A stretch of 64,000 nt of DNA from Citrifermentans bremense R1 (GTDB taxonomy: Bacteria; Desulfobacterota; Desulfuromonadia; Geobacterales; Geobacteraceae), in contig NZ_KE384581.1 in the NCBI RefSeq assembly GCF_000426865.1, forward strand, positions 1 to 64,000, in the 5' to 3' direction. A program made the position numbers and the translations under genes. The notes under the pieces are model-generated. The model ran no database searches. It had not been told where the DNA came from and was given only the letters and a program-made list of their open reading frames with translations. The number at the start of each line of letters is the position of its first letter. Within the stretch, counting starts at the first letter, position 1. Shown piece by piece: positions 1-7,856 of this stretch.

Positions 1-95
1 AGCCCCTAAAGCCCCTAAAGCCCCTAAAGCCCCTAAAGCCCCTAAAGCCCCTAAAGCCCCTAAAGCCCCTAAAGCCCCTAAAGCCCCTAAAGCCC
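1..95. repeat. 9-bp tandem repeat (AGCCCCTAA), ten copies plus a partial
   Basis: Ten perfect head-to-tail copies of AGCCCCTAA fill 1-90, with five more bases to 95, and the array runs off the left window edge. Read on the minus strand each unit is TTT AGG GGC, so it would encode Phe-Arg-Gly in frame with the dehydrogenase remnant at 90-190. It could be a slippage array or one arm of the tandem-repeat elements seen elsewhere in this window; the other arm, if any, lies outside. Confidence 0.9.
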
Positions 96-260
96 GCCGT
101 GGCGGGGATGTTCGCCCCCTGCAGGATGATGCCGGCGTTCCTTGCGTGGATCACGTCTGGGGCCGCGGCCGGAACCAGTAAGTCGCCCATACTCGTTCTT
201 TGGGTGATAGAGGTGTATCACTTTACTTGGGCTGAAATCATCAAACAGAATCTATGACAT
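1..260 (-). pseudogene. Decayed Glu/Leu/Phe/Val dehydrogenase (two fragments, nonsense codon, internal deletion)
   Basis: On the minus strand a good ribosome site (GAGGAGGG, 273-266) precedes ATG at 260, which reads Met-Ser-TAG and then ILFDDFSPSKVIHLYHPKN, like the N-terminus of this dehydrogenase family. After about 24 codons it runs directly into 187-90, which in another frame reads DLLVPAAAPDVIH and LQGANIPAT. These match the family's conserved late motif (DxxxPAARPDV...LQGANIP.T). About 200 residues that should lie between are missing, and the fragment then enters the 9-mer array. The family oxidatively deaminates amino acids with NAD(P). The stop at codon 3, the frame change and the deletion all argue for a dead gene. 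The 3' end is outside the window. Confidence 0.6.
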
Positions 261-462
261 AAAATCCCTCCTCTTTGTTGATCGGCGGTCCTTTGAGCGA
301 ACCCGTAACGTCTATTATCTCAAATTGGTGTCGCAATGACTGCATTTCAGTTTTCTATGTCAGAGATGCCGGCTGTTTCTTTGAACACCCTCCTTTGATT
401 TTGTTGTTTTCTCGATGTGAAATGGTACAGTGGGGGGCAGCTGAAATTACAGGGGTATTCAG

Positions 463-1287
463 ATGAGTTCCACAAAGTGTTCCAGATGCGGAAGACAGAT
501 AGATGCCGGCCAGCCTCAGTGCATCTGGTGCGGTGCGCCGCGTCCAAGCTTCGGCGCCAGGTTCAGAGAAATGCTGCGAGGAGGGCTCGATGCCGGCTTT
601 GTGGTGCAGGCGATCATCGCTGCCAACGTGCTCTTCTACCTTCTCTCGCTGCTGGTAAGCGGCAGACGCGGGTTCGACATGAACCCCCTGAGCTTCCTGT
701 CGCCGGACCAGAACAGCTTGCTGCTTCTGGGTGCTACGGGCACGATACCGGTGCTGGAGCTTGGGCGCGTATGGAGCCTCATCTCCGCCAACTACCTGCA
801 CGGGGGGCTGCTGCACATCCTTTTCAACATGATGGCGCTGCGTCAGATCGGCCCTTGGGTCAGCGCGGAGTTCGGCGCGAGCCGCATGTTCGTCATCTAT
901 ACCTTGAGCGGCGTTGCCGGCTACGTCGCCTCATTTTTCGCCGGGATCCAATTCACCATCGGCGCTTCCGCCTCCGTCTGCGGCCTGATCGGGGCCCTTT
1001 TCTATTTCGGCAAGAGCCGCGGCGGCAATTACGGCGCGGCCGTCTCACGCGAGGTGAGCGGCTGGCTGATCAGCCTGGTCCTCTTCGGCCTGATCATGCC
1101 CGGCATCAACAACTGGGGGCATGGCGGCGGCGTAGTGGGGGGGATCGTGCTGGCGAAACTCCTGGGGTACCAGGAGCGGAGCCGCGAGAACACCGCTCAC
1201 CGCCTGCTGGCGCTAATCTGCGTGGTCGCCACCGTGGCCGTCCTTTGCTATGCCGCCTATTTTTCCCTCGCCTACCGGTTCAGCTGA
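463..1287 (+). CDS. Rhomboid family intramembrane serine protease with N-terminal zinc ribbon
   Basis: A 274-residue membrane protein. Residues 6-23 hold two CxxC pairs (C6/C9, C20/C23), a probable small zinc ribbon before the membrane domain. The rhomboid core follows from about residue 45 with six or so hydrophobic segments, the HxxxN motif (H118, N122), a GxSx motif with probable nucleophile S169, and H220 followed by a GGGVVGG stretch completing the Ser-His dyad. Such proteases cut transmembrane segments within the inner membrane; the substrate is unknown. The ATG at 463 puts the zinc ribbon at the very N-terminus, and a weak AGGGG precedes it. It appears to be monocistronic, with a strong terminator starting at its stop codon. 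Confidence 0.88.
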   Translation: MSSTKCSRCGRQIDAGQPQCIWCGAPRPSFGARFREMLRGGLDAGFVVQAIIAANVLFYLLSLLVSGRRGFDMNPLSFLSPDQNSLLLLGATGTIPVLELGRVWSLISANYLHGGLLHILFNMMALRQIGPWVSAEFGASRMFVIYTLSGVAGYVASFFAGIQFTIGASASVCGLIGALFYFGKSRGGNYGAAVSREVSGWLISLVLFGLIMPGINNWGHGGGVVGGIVLAKLLGYQERSRENTAHRLLALICVVATVAVLCYAAYFSLAYRFS

Positions 1288-1331
1288 CAGGCTACTTTTT
1301 AAAAACAAAAAGTAGCCTGTCCCCCTTTTTT
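1286..1331 (+). terminator. Rho-independent terminator of the rhomboid gene
   Basis: A perfect 15-bp inverted repeat (1286-1300 with 1307-1321), loop AAAAAC, followed by C's and a run of six T's at 1326-1331. The stem begins inside the stop codon. Confidence 0.9.
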
Positions 1332-1359
1332 CGCCGCCCCTCCCGACTGTGCCCAATTG

Positions 1360-1410
1360 GTTGCGTCTAATGCGCAACTGCTTGTTTGTATGGATGAATT
1401 CCGGTATGGT
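1360..1410 (+). promoter_or_regulatory. Candidate sigma-70 promoter of upp-uraA with upstream inverted repeat
   Basis: TTGTTT (1382-1387), 17-bp spacer, TATGGT (1405-1410), ending 29 bp before the upp start. A small dyad, GTTGCG-N7-CGCAAC (1360-1378), sits just upstream of the -35 and could be an operator. Seen by eye only. Confidence 0.45.
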
Positions 1411-1439
1411 TACATCAAAATTTTTGCCGGGAGATCCTG

Positions 1440-2069
1440 ATGAGTGTCCACGAAGTAAACCATCCGTTGGTGAAGCACAAAATCGGCCTGATGCGCGAGG
1501 CCGGGATCAGCACCAAGAAGTTCCGCGAACTCACCTCGGAGATCGCCTGCCTGCTGGCTTACGAGGCCAGTAGGGATTTCCAGATCGAACCTAGAACCAT
1601 CACCGGCTGGGACGGCAGCAAGGTAGCGATCCAGCAGTTGAAAGGGAAGAAGGTGACGGTGGTCCCGATTCTGCGCGCCGGCATCGGCATGCTGGACGGC
1701 GTCCTGGATATGATCCCCAACGCCAAGGTGAGCGTGGTGGGACTGGCCCGCAACGAGGAGACGCTGGAGGCGCACACCTATTTCGAGAGGTTCGTCGGGA
1801 GCCTGGACGAGCGCTTGGCCCTCATCATCGACCCCATGCTCGCCACCGGCGGTTCCATGGCCGCCACCATAGAGATGCTCAAGAAGAACGGCTGCCTCCA
1901 GATCCGCGTCCTCTGCCTCGTCGCCGCTCCGGAAGGGCTGGCGAAGATCACCGCTGCCTACCCGGAGATCGACATCTACGTCGCCGCGATCGACGAGCGG
2001 TTGAACGAGCAAGGGTACATACTCCCCGGGTTGGGAGACGCTGGCGACAAGATCTTCGGCACCAAGTAA
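1440..2069 (+). CDS. upp: Uracil phosphoribosyltransferase
   Basis: A 209-residue protein, the usual length for Upp. It converts uracil and PRPP to UMP and pyrophosphate in pyrimidine salvage, in the cytoplasm. The PRPP-binding signature [10 protein letters not shown] is at residues 131-140, the upstream PILRAGIGM at 76-84, and the C-terminal uracil-binding region with [10 protein letters not shown] near 195-204. The ATG at 1440 follows a GGGAG. The uracil permease gene starts 66 bp downstream on the same strand, so uptake and salvage of uracil are probably co-expressed. Confidence 0.96.
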   Translation: MSVHEVNHPLVKHKIGLMREAGISTKKFRELTSEIACLLAYEASRDFQIEPRTITGWDGSKVAIQQLKGKKVTVVPILRAGIGMLDGVLDMIPNAKVSVVGLARNEETLEAHTYFERFVGSLDERLALIIDPMLATGGSMAATIEMLKKNGCLQIRVLCLVAAPEGLAKITAAYPEIDIYVAAIDERLNEQGYILPGLGDAGDKIFGTK

Positions 2070-2135
2070 CGCACCCGGCTGCAACCAAAGCGGGGGCGTT
2101 CCCTCCCGTATCACTTTCCTAGCGAGGTCAACTGC

Positions 2136-3413
2136 ATGTCAGAAGCAAAAGAACCGGTATGGCGCCAGGCGCTTTCCGGAGCGCAGATCCTTTTTGTCGC
2201 GTTCGGGGCGCTGGTGCTGGTGCCGATTCTCACCGGGCTCAACCCGAGCATGGCGCTTTTGGGCGCCGGCGTGGGCACCCTCATCTTCCAGCTCTGCACC
2301 AAGCGCGAGGTCCCCATCTTCTTAGGCTCCTCCTTCGCCTTCATAGCGCCCATCGTCTACAGCGTCCAGACCTGGGGGATGCCGGCGACCCTGGGGGGGC
2401 TCTTCGCCGCGGGATGGCTCTACCTCGCGCTATCCCTGGTGATCTACCTGCGCGGTGCGGATTTCATCCACCGCATCATGCCTCCCGTGGTGGTGGGCCC
2501 CATCATCATGGTCATCGGCCTGGGGCTTGCCGGCGTCGCGGTCAACATGGCGATGGGCAAAACCGGAGACGGCAAGGGTGTCCTGGTCGATTACGAGACC
2601 GCCATCCTGGTGGCGGCGGTCTCGCTTGCCACGACCGTCGCGGTGGCTGTGCGCGCCAAGGGGATCTTCCGGCTCTTGCCGGTACTCTCCGGCGTCGCCG
2701 TCGGCTACGTCCTCTCCATCTTCCTGGGGCTGGTCGATTTCACCAAGATCGCGGCCGCCCCCTGGATCGAGGTGCCGACCTTCGTGACCCCCCAGTTCAA
2801 CTGGGCGGCTGTCCTGTTCATGATCCCTGTGGCGCTCGCCCCGGCCATCGAGCATGTCGGCGACATCGTCGCCATCGGGGCTGTGACCGGCAAGGATTAC
2901 ACCGTGAAGCCGGGCCTGCACCGCACCATGCTGGGGGACGGGCTCGCCGTCTGCACCGCCGCGCTGATCGGCGGCCCACCCGTCACCACCTACGCCGAGG
3001 TGACCGGGGCGGTGATGATTACCCGTTGCTACAACCCGGTCATCATGACCTGGGCCGCAGGCTTCGCCATCGTCATGGCCTTCTTCGGCAAGTTCAACGC
3101 CATCCTGCAGTCGATACCGGTGCCGGTTATGGGGGGGATCATGATGCTCCTCTTCGGCTCCATCGCATCGGTCGGTCTCAACACCCTGATCCACGCCCAG
3201 GTCGACATGCACCGCCCGCGCAACCTGGTCATCGTCTCGCTGGTTCTGGTCTTCGGCATCGGCGGCCTCAGCCTCAACGTTGCCGGGCAGCACCTGCACG
3301 GCGTCTCGCTCTGCGGCATCGCGGCAATCCTGCTCAACCTCGTCCTGCCCAAAGGCGAGGCACCACCGATGGGAGCCGAGACGGACGAGGCGGAGCCGGA
3401 GACGGTCCCCTGA
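2136..3413 (+). CDS. uraA: Uracil permease, NCS2 (UraA/XanQ) family
   Basis: A 425-residue polytopic inner-membrane symporter that brings in uracil with protons. The two acidic residues known in the E. coli protein are present at nearly the same numbers: E239 in APAIEHVGD and E288 in TTYAEVTGAVMITR. The SSFAFIAPI segment of the first half is also conserved. Pairing with upp favours uracil over xanthine or urate. The last 20 residues are acidic and hydrophilic. A GC-rich hairpin follows at 3425-3457. Confidence 0.92.
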   Translation: MSEAKEPVWRQALSGAQILFVAFGALVLVPILTGLNPSMALLGAGVGTLIFQLCTKREVPIFLGSSFAFIAPIVYSVQTWGMPATLGGLFAAGWLYLALSLVIYLRGADFIHRIMPPVVVGPIIMVIGLGLAGVAVNMAMGKTGDGKGVLVDYETAILVAAVSLATTVAVAVRAKGIFRLLPVLSGVAVGYVLSIFLGLVDFTKIAAAPWIEVPTFVTPQFNWAAVLFMIPVALAPAIEHVGDIVAIGAVTGKDYTVKPGLHRTMLGDGLAVCTAALIGGPPVTTYAEVTGAVMITRCYNPVIMTWAAGFAIVMAFFGKFNAILQSIPVPVMGGIMMLLFGSIASVGLNTLIHAQVDMHRPRNLVIVSLVLVFGIGGLSLNVAGQHLHGVSLCGIAAILLNLVLPKGEAPPMGAETDEAEPETVP

Positions 3414-3424
3414 TTTCATTCATC

Positions 3425-3463
3425 CTGGCGCGCCGGCCTCTGCCGCCGGCGCGCCAGCGCTTT
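3425..3463 (+). terminator. GC-rich hairpin after uraA, weak T-tract
   Basis: A perfect 13-bp stem (3425-3437 with 3445-3457) with a 7-base loop, followed three bases later by only three T's. Probable terminator. Confidence 0.6.
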
Positions 3464-3776
3464 ACCTGTGCCCCCTCCTTCCTGGTAACTTCCCCAACCC
3501 GTGTAGCGTGCCCCTCAGGTACCTCTATATTGCGATCTCCCCCATCTCTCCTGTGTTACGCTCCATCGCCTTCATTCTGTAACCATCCTTTATTGACAGC
3601 AGTGAATCCTCCCTCACAGCACCACCTATTGGCATTGCCAATCGGTTCTCGCTCGATATACTCGTATTCGCTTTAAATTAGAGTGTATTAATGTTTGCCG
3701 GGCGGCGTAACGCCAAGGGTGTCGAGGCGTCGAGCGGTCCGGCGGCTGTCAACTCGCAGATAAAAGGAGGTCTTCC
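3458..3776 (+). promoter_or_regulatory. Leader of bacterioferritin with palindrome ATTGGCATTGCCAAT
   Basis: No gene is visible in these 319 bases, which are richer in AT than their surroundings. A perfect 6-3-6 palindrome, ATTGGCATTGCCAAT, lies at 3628-3642, about 135 bp before the bfr start, and could be a repressor site. A TTGACA at 3593-3598 has no matching -10. The strong ribosome site AAAGGAGG lies just before the ATG. I see no convincing Fur box. Confidence 0.4.
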
Positions 3777-4244
3777 ATGAAGGGGAATGAAAGGGTGATT
3801 GAACAGTTGAACGTGCGCCTGGCCGAAGAACTGACTGCGACCAACCAGTACATGGTCCACGCGGAGATGTGCGAGAACTGGGGCTACAAGCGGCTGCACG
3901 CGAAGATCAGGGAGAGGGCGATCGTGGAGATGAAGCATGCCGAGAAACTGATCGAGCGGATACTCTTCCTGGAGGGGAGGCCCATCGTCAGCAGGCTGGA
4001 CCCGATCCATATCGGAGGCGAGATCCCTAAGATGCACCAGTTCGACCACGCCCTCGAGGAGACCGCCATAAAGGGGTACAACGAGAGCATCAGGCTTGCG
4101 GCGGAGCTGGGGGACAACGGGACGCGCGAGTTGCTGCAGTCGATCCTGGACCAGGAAGAGGAGCACATCGACGATATCGAGGCTCAGCTGGACCAGATCG
4201 CCCAGATGGGCGTGCAGAACTACCTGATCGACCAGGTGGGGTGA
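3777..4244 (+). CDS. bfr: Bacterioferritin
   Basis: A 155-residue protein forming 24-subunit iron-storage shells that oxidise Fe(II) at a di-iron centre. All ferroxidase ligands are present at the E. coli numbering: E18, E51, H54, E94, E127 and H130. M52, the heme ligand shared across the subunit dimer, is also there, so this is a heme bacterioferritin and not a plain ferritin. A strong AAAGGAGG precedes the start. It appears monocistronic, with its own terminator at 4274. In an iron-respiring lineage, storage of Fe and relief of Fenton chemistry are natural roles (inference). Confidence 0.95.
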   Translation: MKGNERVIEQLNVRLAEELTATNQYMVHAEMCENWGYKRLHAKIRERAIVEMKHAEKLIERILFLEGRPIVSRLDPIHIGGEIPKMHQFDHALEETAIKGYNESIRLAAELGDNGTRELLQSILDQEEEHIDDIEAQLDQIAQMGVQNYLIDQVG

Positions 4245-4273
4245 AGACGCACCTCCTTACCATCTCGGCCGTA

Positions 4274-4310
4274 GAAAGGGCTCCGGAGTCAAACCCGGAG
4301 CCCTTTCTTT
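4274..4310 (+). terminator. Rho-independent terminator of bfr
   Basis: A perfect 13-bp stem (4274-4286 with 4295-4307), 8-base loop, then T's. It may also serve the convergent PAS gene. Confidence 0.85.
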
Positions 4311-4339
4311 GTTGATGGCTCAAACGTGTTGTACCGGCC

Positions 4340-4783
4340 TCAGCTCTGGCCCAGTTCCTTTTCCAACTCGGCAACCCTCGCCCGCAGCGACTTTTCCTTT
4401 TGCCACTTGGCCGTAACGTCCCGCATCACCGCCGCAGTCCCGGCCACTCGGCCGTCTGCGTCCCTGATGATGGTCATGGAGAATTCCGACGAAATGCGGG
4501 TACCGTCCTTGCGCAGGGCGGGGGCCGCGAGGAGGTCGGTCTGATAGTGGGTGTAGCCGGTCTCCATCACCCTGAAGTACCCTTCCCAGTGGCGGGCGCG
4601 CTGGTTCTCCGGGATGAAGATGTCCAGCGAGCGGCCGAGCGCCTCCTCCGCAGTGAACCCGAGCATCCGCTCGGCTCCCTTGTTCCAGAGCCTGATTACC
4701 CCCTGCCGGTCAGAGAAGATGATGGCGTCGTTGCACTCTTGCACCAACTGCCGGTGCAGTTCATCGTCTTGTAACTGATTCAT
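4340..4783 (-). CDS. Stand-alone PAS domain protein
   Basis: A 147-residue cytoplasmic protein made of one PAS domain (about residues 10-125: NDAIIFSDRQGVIRLWNKGAERMLGFTAEE, with an RKDGTRI strand and a PAC-type end VMRDVTAKWQKEK), then a short charged helix. No output domain is attached, so it probably signals to a partner by binding, or is a ligand or redox sensor module. I chose the ATG at 4783 and not the longer frame to 4828 because GGAGGTG (4794-4788) lies just before it. The product it acts on is unknown; the divergent neighbour is a chemoreceptor. Confidence 0.75.
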   Translation of the reverse strand: MNQLQDDELHRQLVQECNDAIIFSDRQGVIRLWNKGAERMLGFTAEEALGRSLDIFIPENQRARHWEGYFRVMETGYTHYQTDLLAAPALRKDGTRISSEFSMTIIRDADGRVAGTAAVMRDVTAKWQKEKSLRARVAELEKELGQS

Positions 4784-4990
4784 GGAACACCTCCGCGTGC
4801 TTTTATAAGAGCATATCACCACTTGCACTGGCAGGCCTTGATTCAGGTCAAATAGAGGAAAATAGCAGCGTCTGTCTGAAATAAGGCAAGAGAGAGTTGA
4901 GGCAAGGCAATTGTGGCGATTGTGCCTGAATCAAATCTGTCCGGAAGGAGCTTGTGATGATTAAAATAAAATAATTGTAAACGCAGTCTC

Positions 4991-5017
4991 TAAAGTAGAA
5001 AGACAGGTTGCCGATAC
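4991..5017 (+). promoter_or_regulatory. Sigma-28 (FliA) flagellar/chemotaxis promoter of the chemoreceptor
   Basis: TAAAGTAG (4991-4998), an 11-base spacer, and GCCGATAC (5010-5017). This is close to the FliA consensus TAAAGTTT-N11-GCCGATAA with the exact spacing, 45 bp before the chemoreceptor start. It ties the receptor to the flagellar late-gene regulon. Confidence 0.85.
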
Positions 5018-5062
5018 TCCTACCAAAGAGGCATTGGAAAAGGATTATCCGGGGGAGGCCTG

Positions 5063-7144
5063 ATGTTCAAGAACAAACTGATGCACAAAATCCTGTCGAT
5101 AGTAGGGATCAACCTCTTTATCGGCATCACCATTGTCGGGTGCCTCGCCATTTGGCTGCAGTACCGATCGAGCATGGAGTTGCAGGCCAAAAACAGCCGT
5201 AACATGGAAGCCGTCATCGCGGAGGAGGTCGCAGCCTTCATGATGAAGGATGATTCCAAGTCGGTGGTGAACCTGGCCAAGGTGGCCAAGGAGAAGCAGT
5301 TCGGCTTCGACGTCAAGGTCTACAACAAGGAAGGGAAGGATAGCGTGTCGGAGAAGGTGGACCGGCAGGTTGCTGACAGTCTCGCCTCCGGGAAGCGGAT
5401 CGAGGTCAGGCAGGTCCTGGACGGGATACATACGCTTCGCTCGGCGGTCCCGCTTCTGAACGAGGAACGCTGCAAACAGTGCCACGACGGCTCTGACAAG
5501 TACTTGGGTGCGCTGCTCCTCACTTCTTCCCTGGAGGAGGGGTACAAGAGCGCCGTCAGGATGATAGCGATCCTCCTCGTCGCCGGGATCCTGTTCTTCC
5601 TGGGCATGATGTTTTGCATGTACCTCTTCTTCAAGAAGACAGTGGTGCGCGATCTGCTCTTTTTCTCAGAGAAGCTCAAAGACATAGCCGAAGGGGAAGG
5701 GGACCTCACCAAGGAGATTGCGGTCCGCTCCGGCGACGAGATTGGGGATCTGGCGCGGCACATCAACCACCTGGTGCGAAAACTCAGGGAGACGGTCACG
5801 GTGCTGTACGACCTGGCCGAGAACATCTCCATCTCCCTTTGCCATGTCTCCAACCGGGCGCAGAAAACGGTGGGCTACTCGGCCGAGCAGAAGGACCGTT
5901 CCGAGACGGTGGCGGTGGCTACCGAGGAGATGGCTGCCACGCTCAACCTGGTCGCCGGCAACACGCACCAGGCTGCGGGCTTCTCGGCTGAGGTGGATGC
6001 GGCCGCCAGCCGGGGGATGTCGGTTGTGGACGATGCCTGCCGGAGCATCGTTTCGGTGCGGGAGAACGTGGTGCAGACCCTGGAAACGGTGGGGAAACTG
6101 GAATCCTCGTCGGCGCAGATCGGGGACATCATCAACCTGATCGAGGACATCGCGGACCAGACCAAGCTGCTCGCGCTCAACGCGGCGATCGAAGCGGCCC
6201 GGGCCGGGGAACATGGACGCGGCTTTGCTGTCGTCGCCGACGAGGTTAAGATGCTCTCGGAAAAAACGGCGACCTCCACCAAGGAAATCGCCAAGATCAT
6301 CACCAACATCCAGCTGGAAAGCCGCGAGGCGGCAAGATCCATTTCGCAGGAACAGGAACGTGTGGAAGACGGCGTCGCCAAGTCGACGGCTGCCAGGGAG
6401 TGCCTGGAGAAGATCCTCGGTCTGGCAGGCGAGACGGCGCAGCTGATAAACCAGATCGCCTCGGCCACAGAAGAACAAAGCGCCACCACCAACGAGATCG
6501 CCGACAAGATCCACAACGTCTCCGAATCCGCCTCGAAGGTGCATTCGGACATGACTCAGAGCGAAAAGGCGTTCATGGAGCTGACCGGGGTGGCGGAGCA
6601 GATCTTCTCCACCGTCGGCAAGTTCAGCGTGGGCAACCGCCACGATGAGATGAAACGCGAGGTCTGCGAGTTGCGGGACCGGTTCCTGGCGGCCATAGAA
6701 GCGGGGGTCGCCGCCGGGAGGATCACCATGGCCGACCTGAGCGACAGGAACTACCGCCCCATCCCGAACACGTCGCCGCAAAAGTACAACACCGCCTTCG
6801 ACAGTTTCTTCGACCAGTTCATCTCCCCGCTCCAGGAGGAGACGCTTGCCAAAAACGGGGACATATTCTTCGCCATCTGCGTCGACGACCGCGGCTACAC
6901 AGCGAGCCACAACCTGCGCTATTCGAAGCCCCTGACCGGCGATCCGGATGTCGACAGGGTGAACAACCGTACCAAGAGGATCTTCGATGACAAGACCGGG
7001 CTCAAGGCGGCCCAAAACGCCGAGCCGTTCCTGCTGCAGACCTACATGAGGGACACCGGCGAGGTCATGAACGACATCTCCACGCCGATAAGCATCAACA
7101 ACCGCCACTGGGGCGCCGTGCGCCTCGGTTACCGGGCGGAGTAG
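5063..7144 (+). CDS. Methyl-accepting chemotaxis protein with periplasmic heme-c sensor domain
   Basis: A 693-residue receptor. Order: transmembrane helix 1 (about 9-33), periplasmic sensor domain (34-163) carrying a heme-c attachment motif CKQCH at 137-141, transmembrane helix 2 (about 165-190), HAMP (190-245), and the cytoplasmic signalling domain with the conserved hairpin tip ([23 protein letters not shown]). A further C-terminal domain of about 150 residues (545-693) resembles cytosolic Cache/PAS-like modules ([16 protein letters not shown]). Geobacter is known to have chemoreceptors whose PAS-like periplasmic domains bind heme c and sense redox or small ligands; this looks like one. A sigma-28 promoter lies just upstream and a terminator follows at 7176. 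Confidence 0.9.
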   Translation: MFKNKLMHKILSIVGINLFIGITIVGCLAIWLQYRSSMELQAKNSRNMEAVIAEEVAAFMMKDDSKSVVNLAKVAKEKQFGFDVKVYNKEGKDSVSEKVDRQVADSLASGKRIEVRQVLDGIHTLRSAVPLLNEERCKQCHDGSDKYLGALLLTSSLEEGYKSAVRMIAILLVAGILFFLGMMFCMYLFFKKTVVRDLLFFSEKLKDIAEGEGDLTKEIAVRSGDEIGDLARHINHLVRKLRETVTVLYDLAENISISLCHVSNRAQKTVGYSAEQKDRSETVAVATEEMAATLNLVAGNTHQAAGFSAEVDAAASRGMSVVDDACRSIVSVRENVVQTLETVGKLESSSAQIGDIINLIEDIADQTKLLALNAAIEAARAGEHGRGFAVVADEVKMLSEKTATSTKEIAKIITNIQLESREAARSISQEQERVEDGVAKSTAARECLEKILGLAGETAQLINQIASATEEQSATTNEIADKIHNVSESASKVHSDMTQSEKAFMELTGVAEQIFSTVGKFSVGNRHDEMKREVCELRDRFLAAIEAGVAAGRITMADLSDRNYRPIPNTSPQKYNTAFDSFFDQFISPLQEETLAKNGDIFFAICVDDRGYTASHNLRYSKPLTGDPDVDRVNNRTKRIFDDKTGLKAAQNAEPFLLQTYMRDTGEVMNDISTPISINNRHWGAVRLGYRAE

Positions 7145-7175
7145 CTTTACCCCTGCAGGTAGGAAAACCGGGAAT

Positions 7176-7213
7176 AAAACAGGCCGTACCTTCTTTTGGT
7201 GCGGCCTGTTTTT
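7176..7213 (+). terminator. Rho-independent terminator of the chemoreceptor gene
   Basis: AAAACAGGCCGTACC pairs with GGTGCGGCCTGTTTT (7176-7190 with 7198-7212, one G-U), loop TTCTTTT, and T's continue after the stem. Confidence 0.85.
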
Positions 7214-7540
7214 ATGGCCAGAGGGGGCGCTGGCTGCGCTTCGTGGCCCTTTGGCAGCGTTTCTGTTCTATTTTGGAGTGGATCGGGCGCGCGTTGGTCG
7301 CGATACGGCGTTTGCTCTTTCCGATAAAGGTAACCCCTGCAGCATAGCCGCAGAGGCTGGTGCTGGATCTGACAACTGCGGCTTGTACTACGGTGGAAAA
7401 GAACACTCTTTGGCCGTAGTTTCAAGGGTGTAAATGCTATATGCCGGAGTGATACCTCGAAGGGCGAACTGTCTGGTATCACATAAAAAATGCACATGAC
7501 TGGAAAGGAACGGTATCGCCGTAATACACGAAACATTTTT
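7214..7540. other. Intergenic stretch without a recognised gene
   Basis: Short frames of about 60 codons exist on both strands (for example 7251-7433 plus, 7212-7406 minus) but none has a ribosome site or a recognisable product. I see no clear structure here. Confidence 0.5.
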
Positions 7541-7546
7541 TTATTC

Positions 7547-7598
7547 TTGACTGCAACGGCGCGTTCAGATTAGATTGCATACTGTATACATCGTATAC
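7547..7598 (+). promoter_or_regulatory. Distal candidate promoter with GTATAC-N3-GTATAC operator
   Basis: TTGACT (7547-7552) with TAGATT 18 bp on (7571-7576), followed at 7584-7598 by GTATAC-ATC-GTATAC. A dyad just downstream of the likely start point is where a repressor would act, and GTATAC cores are typical of GntR-type regulators (inference). It would drive the CoA-transferase gene with a leader of about 270 nt. Confidence 0.45.
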
Positions 7599-7683
7599 GG
7601 GTTAAGTTAAGACAGCATTAACCAGCTCCAGTCGCAGTCAAAGCTGGTAGCGGGGGCTGGGTAAAGCCTTGGGTTATTACCGC

Positions 7684-7712
7684 TTGACTCTCTTTGTTCT
7701 CTTCAGTAGAAT
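7684..7712 (+). promoter_or_regulatory. Proximal sigma-70 promoter of the CoA-transferase gene
   Basis: TTGACT (7684-7689), 17-bp spacer, TAGAAT (7707-7712), about 145 bp before the start codon. With the 7547 site this suggests two tandem promoters. Confidence 0.6.
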
Positions 7713-7856
7713 CCGGTTCTAATTTTCCCCAGACACATGCCTGCGCGTCACAGGGTCAGTCAGTCAACCGGCTCGGCATCTGTGACAACCCCATATAATT
7801 TATCAGCTTAGCGGCTGATCGTAGTCGTAGACACCAAAACAGAACAGGAGGAAGTT

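Noticed and set aside
1-95. Tandem array considered as a CRISPR array
   Set aside because: The units are contiguous 9-mers with no spacers, and there are no cas genes in the window.
2159-3676. A 505-codon plus frame overlapping uraA
   Set aside because: Frame-shifted shadow of uraA; Arg/His/Pro-rich with no domain.
7212-7433. Short frames on both strands between the chemoreceptor and CoA-transferase genes
   Set aside because: No ribosome sites, no recognisable product, and they begin inside a terminator.
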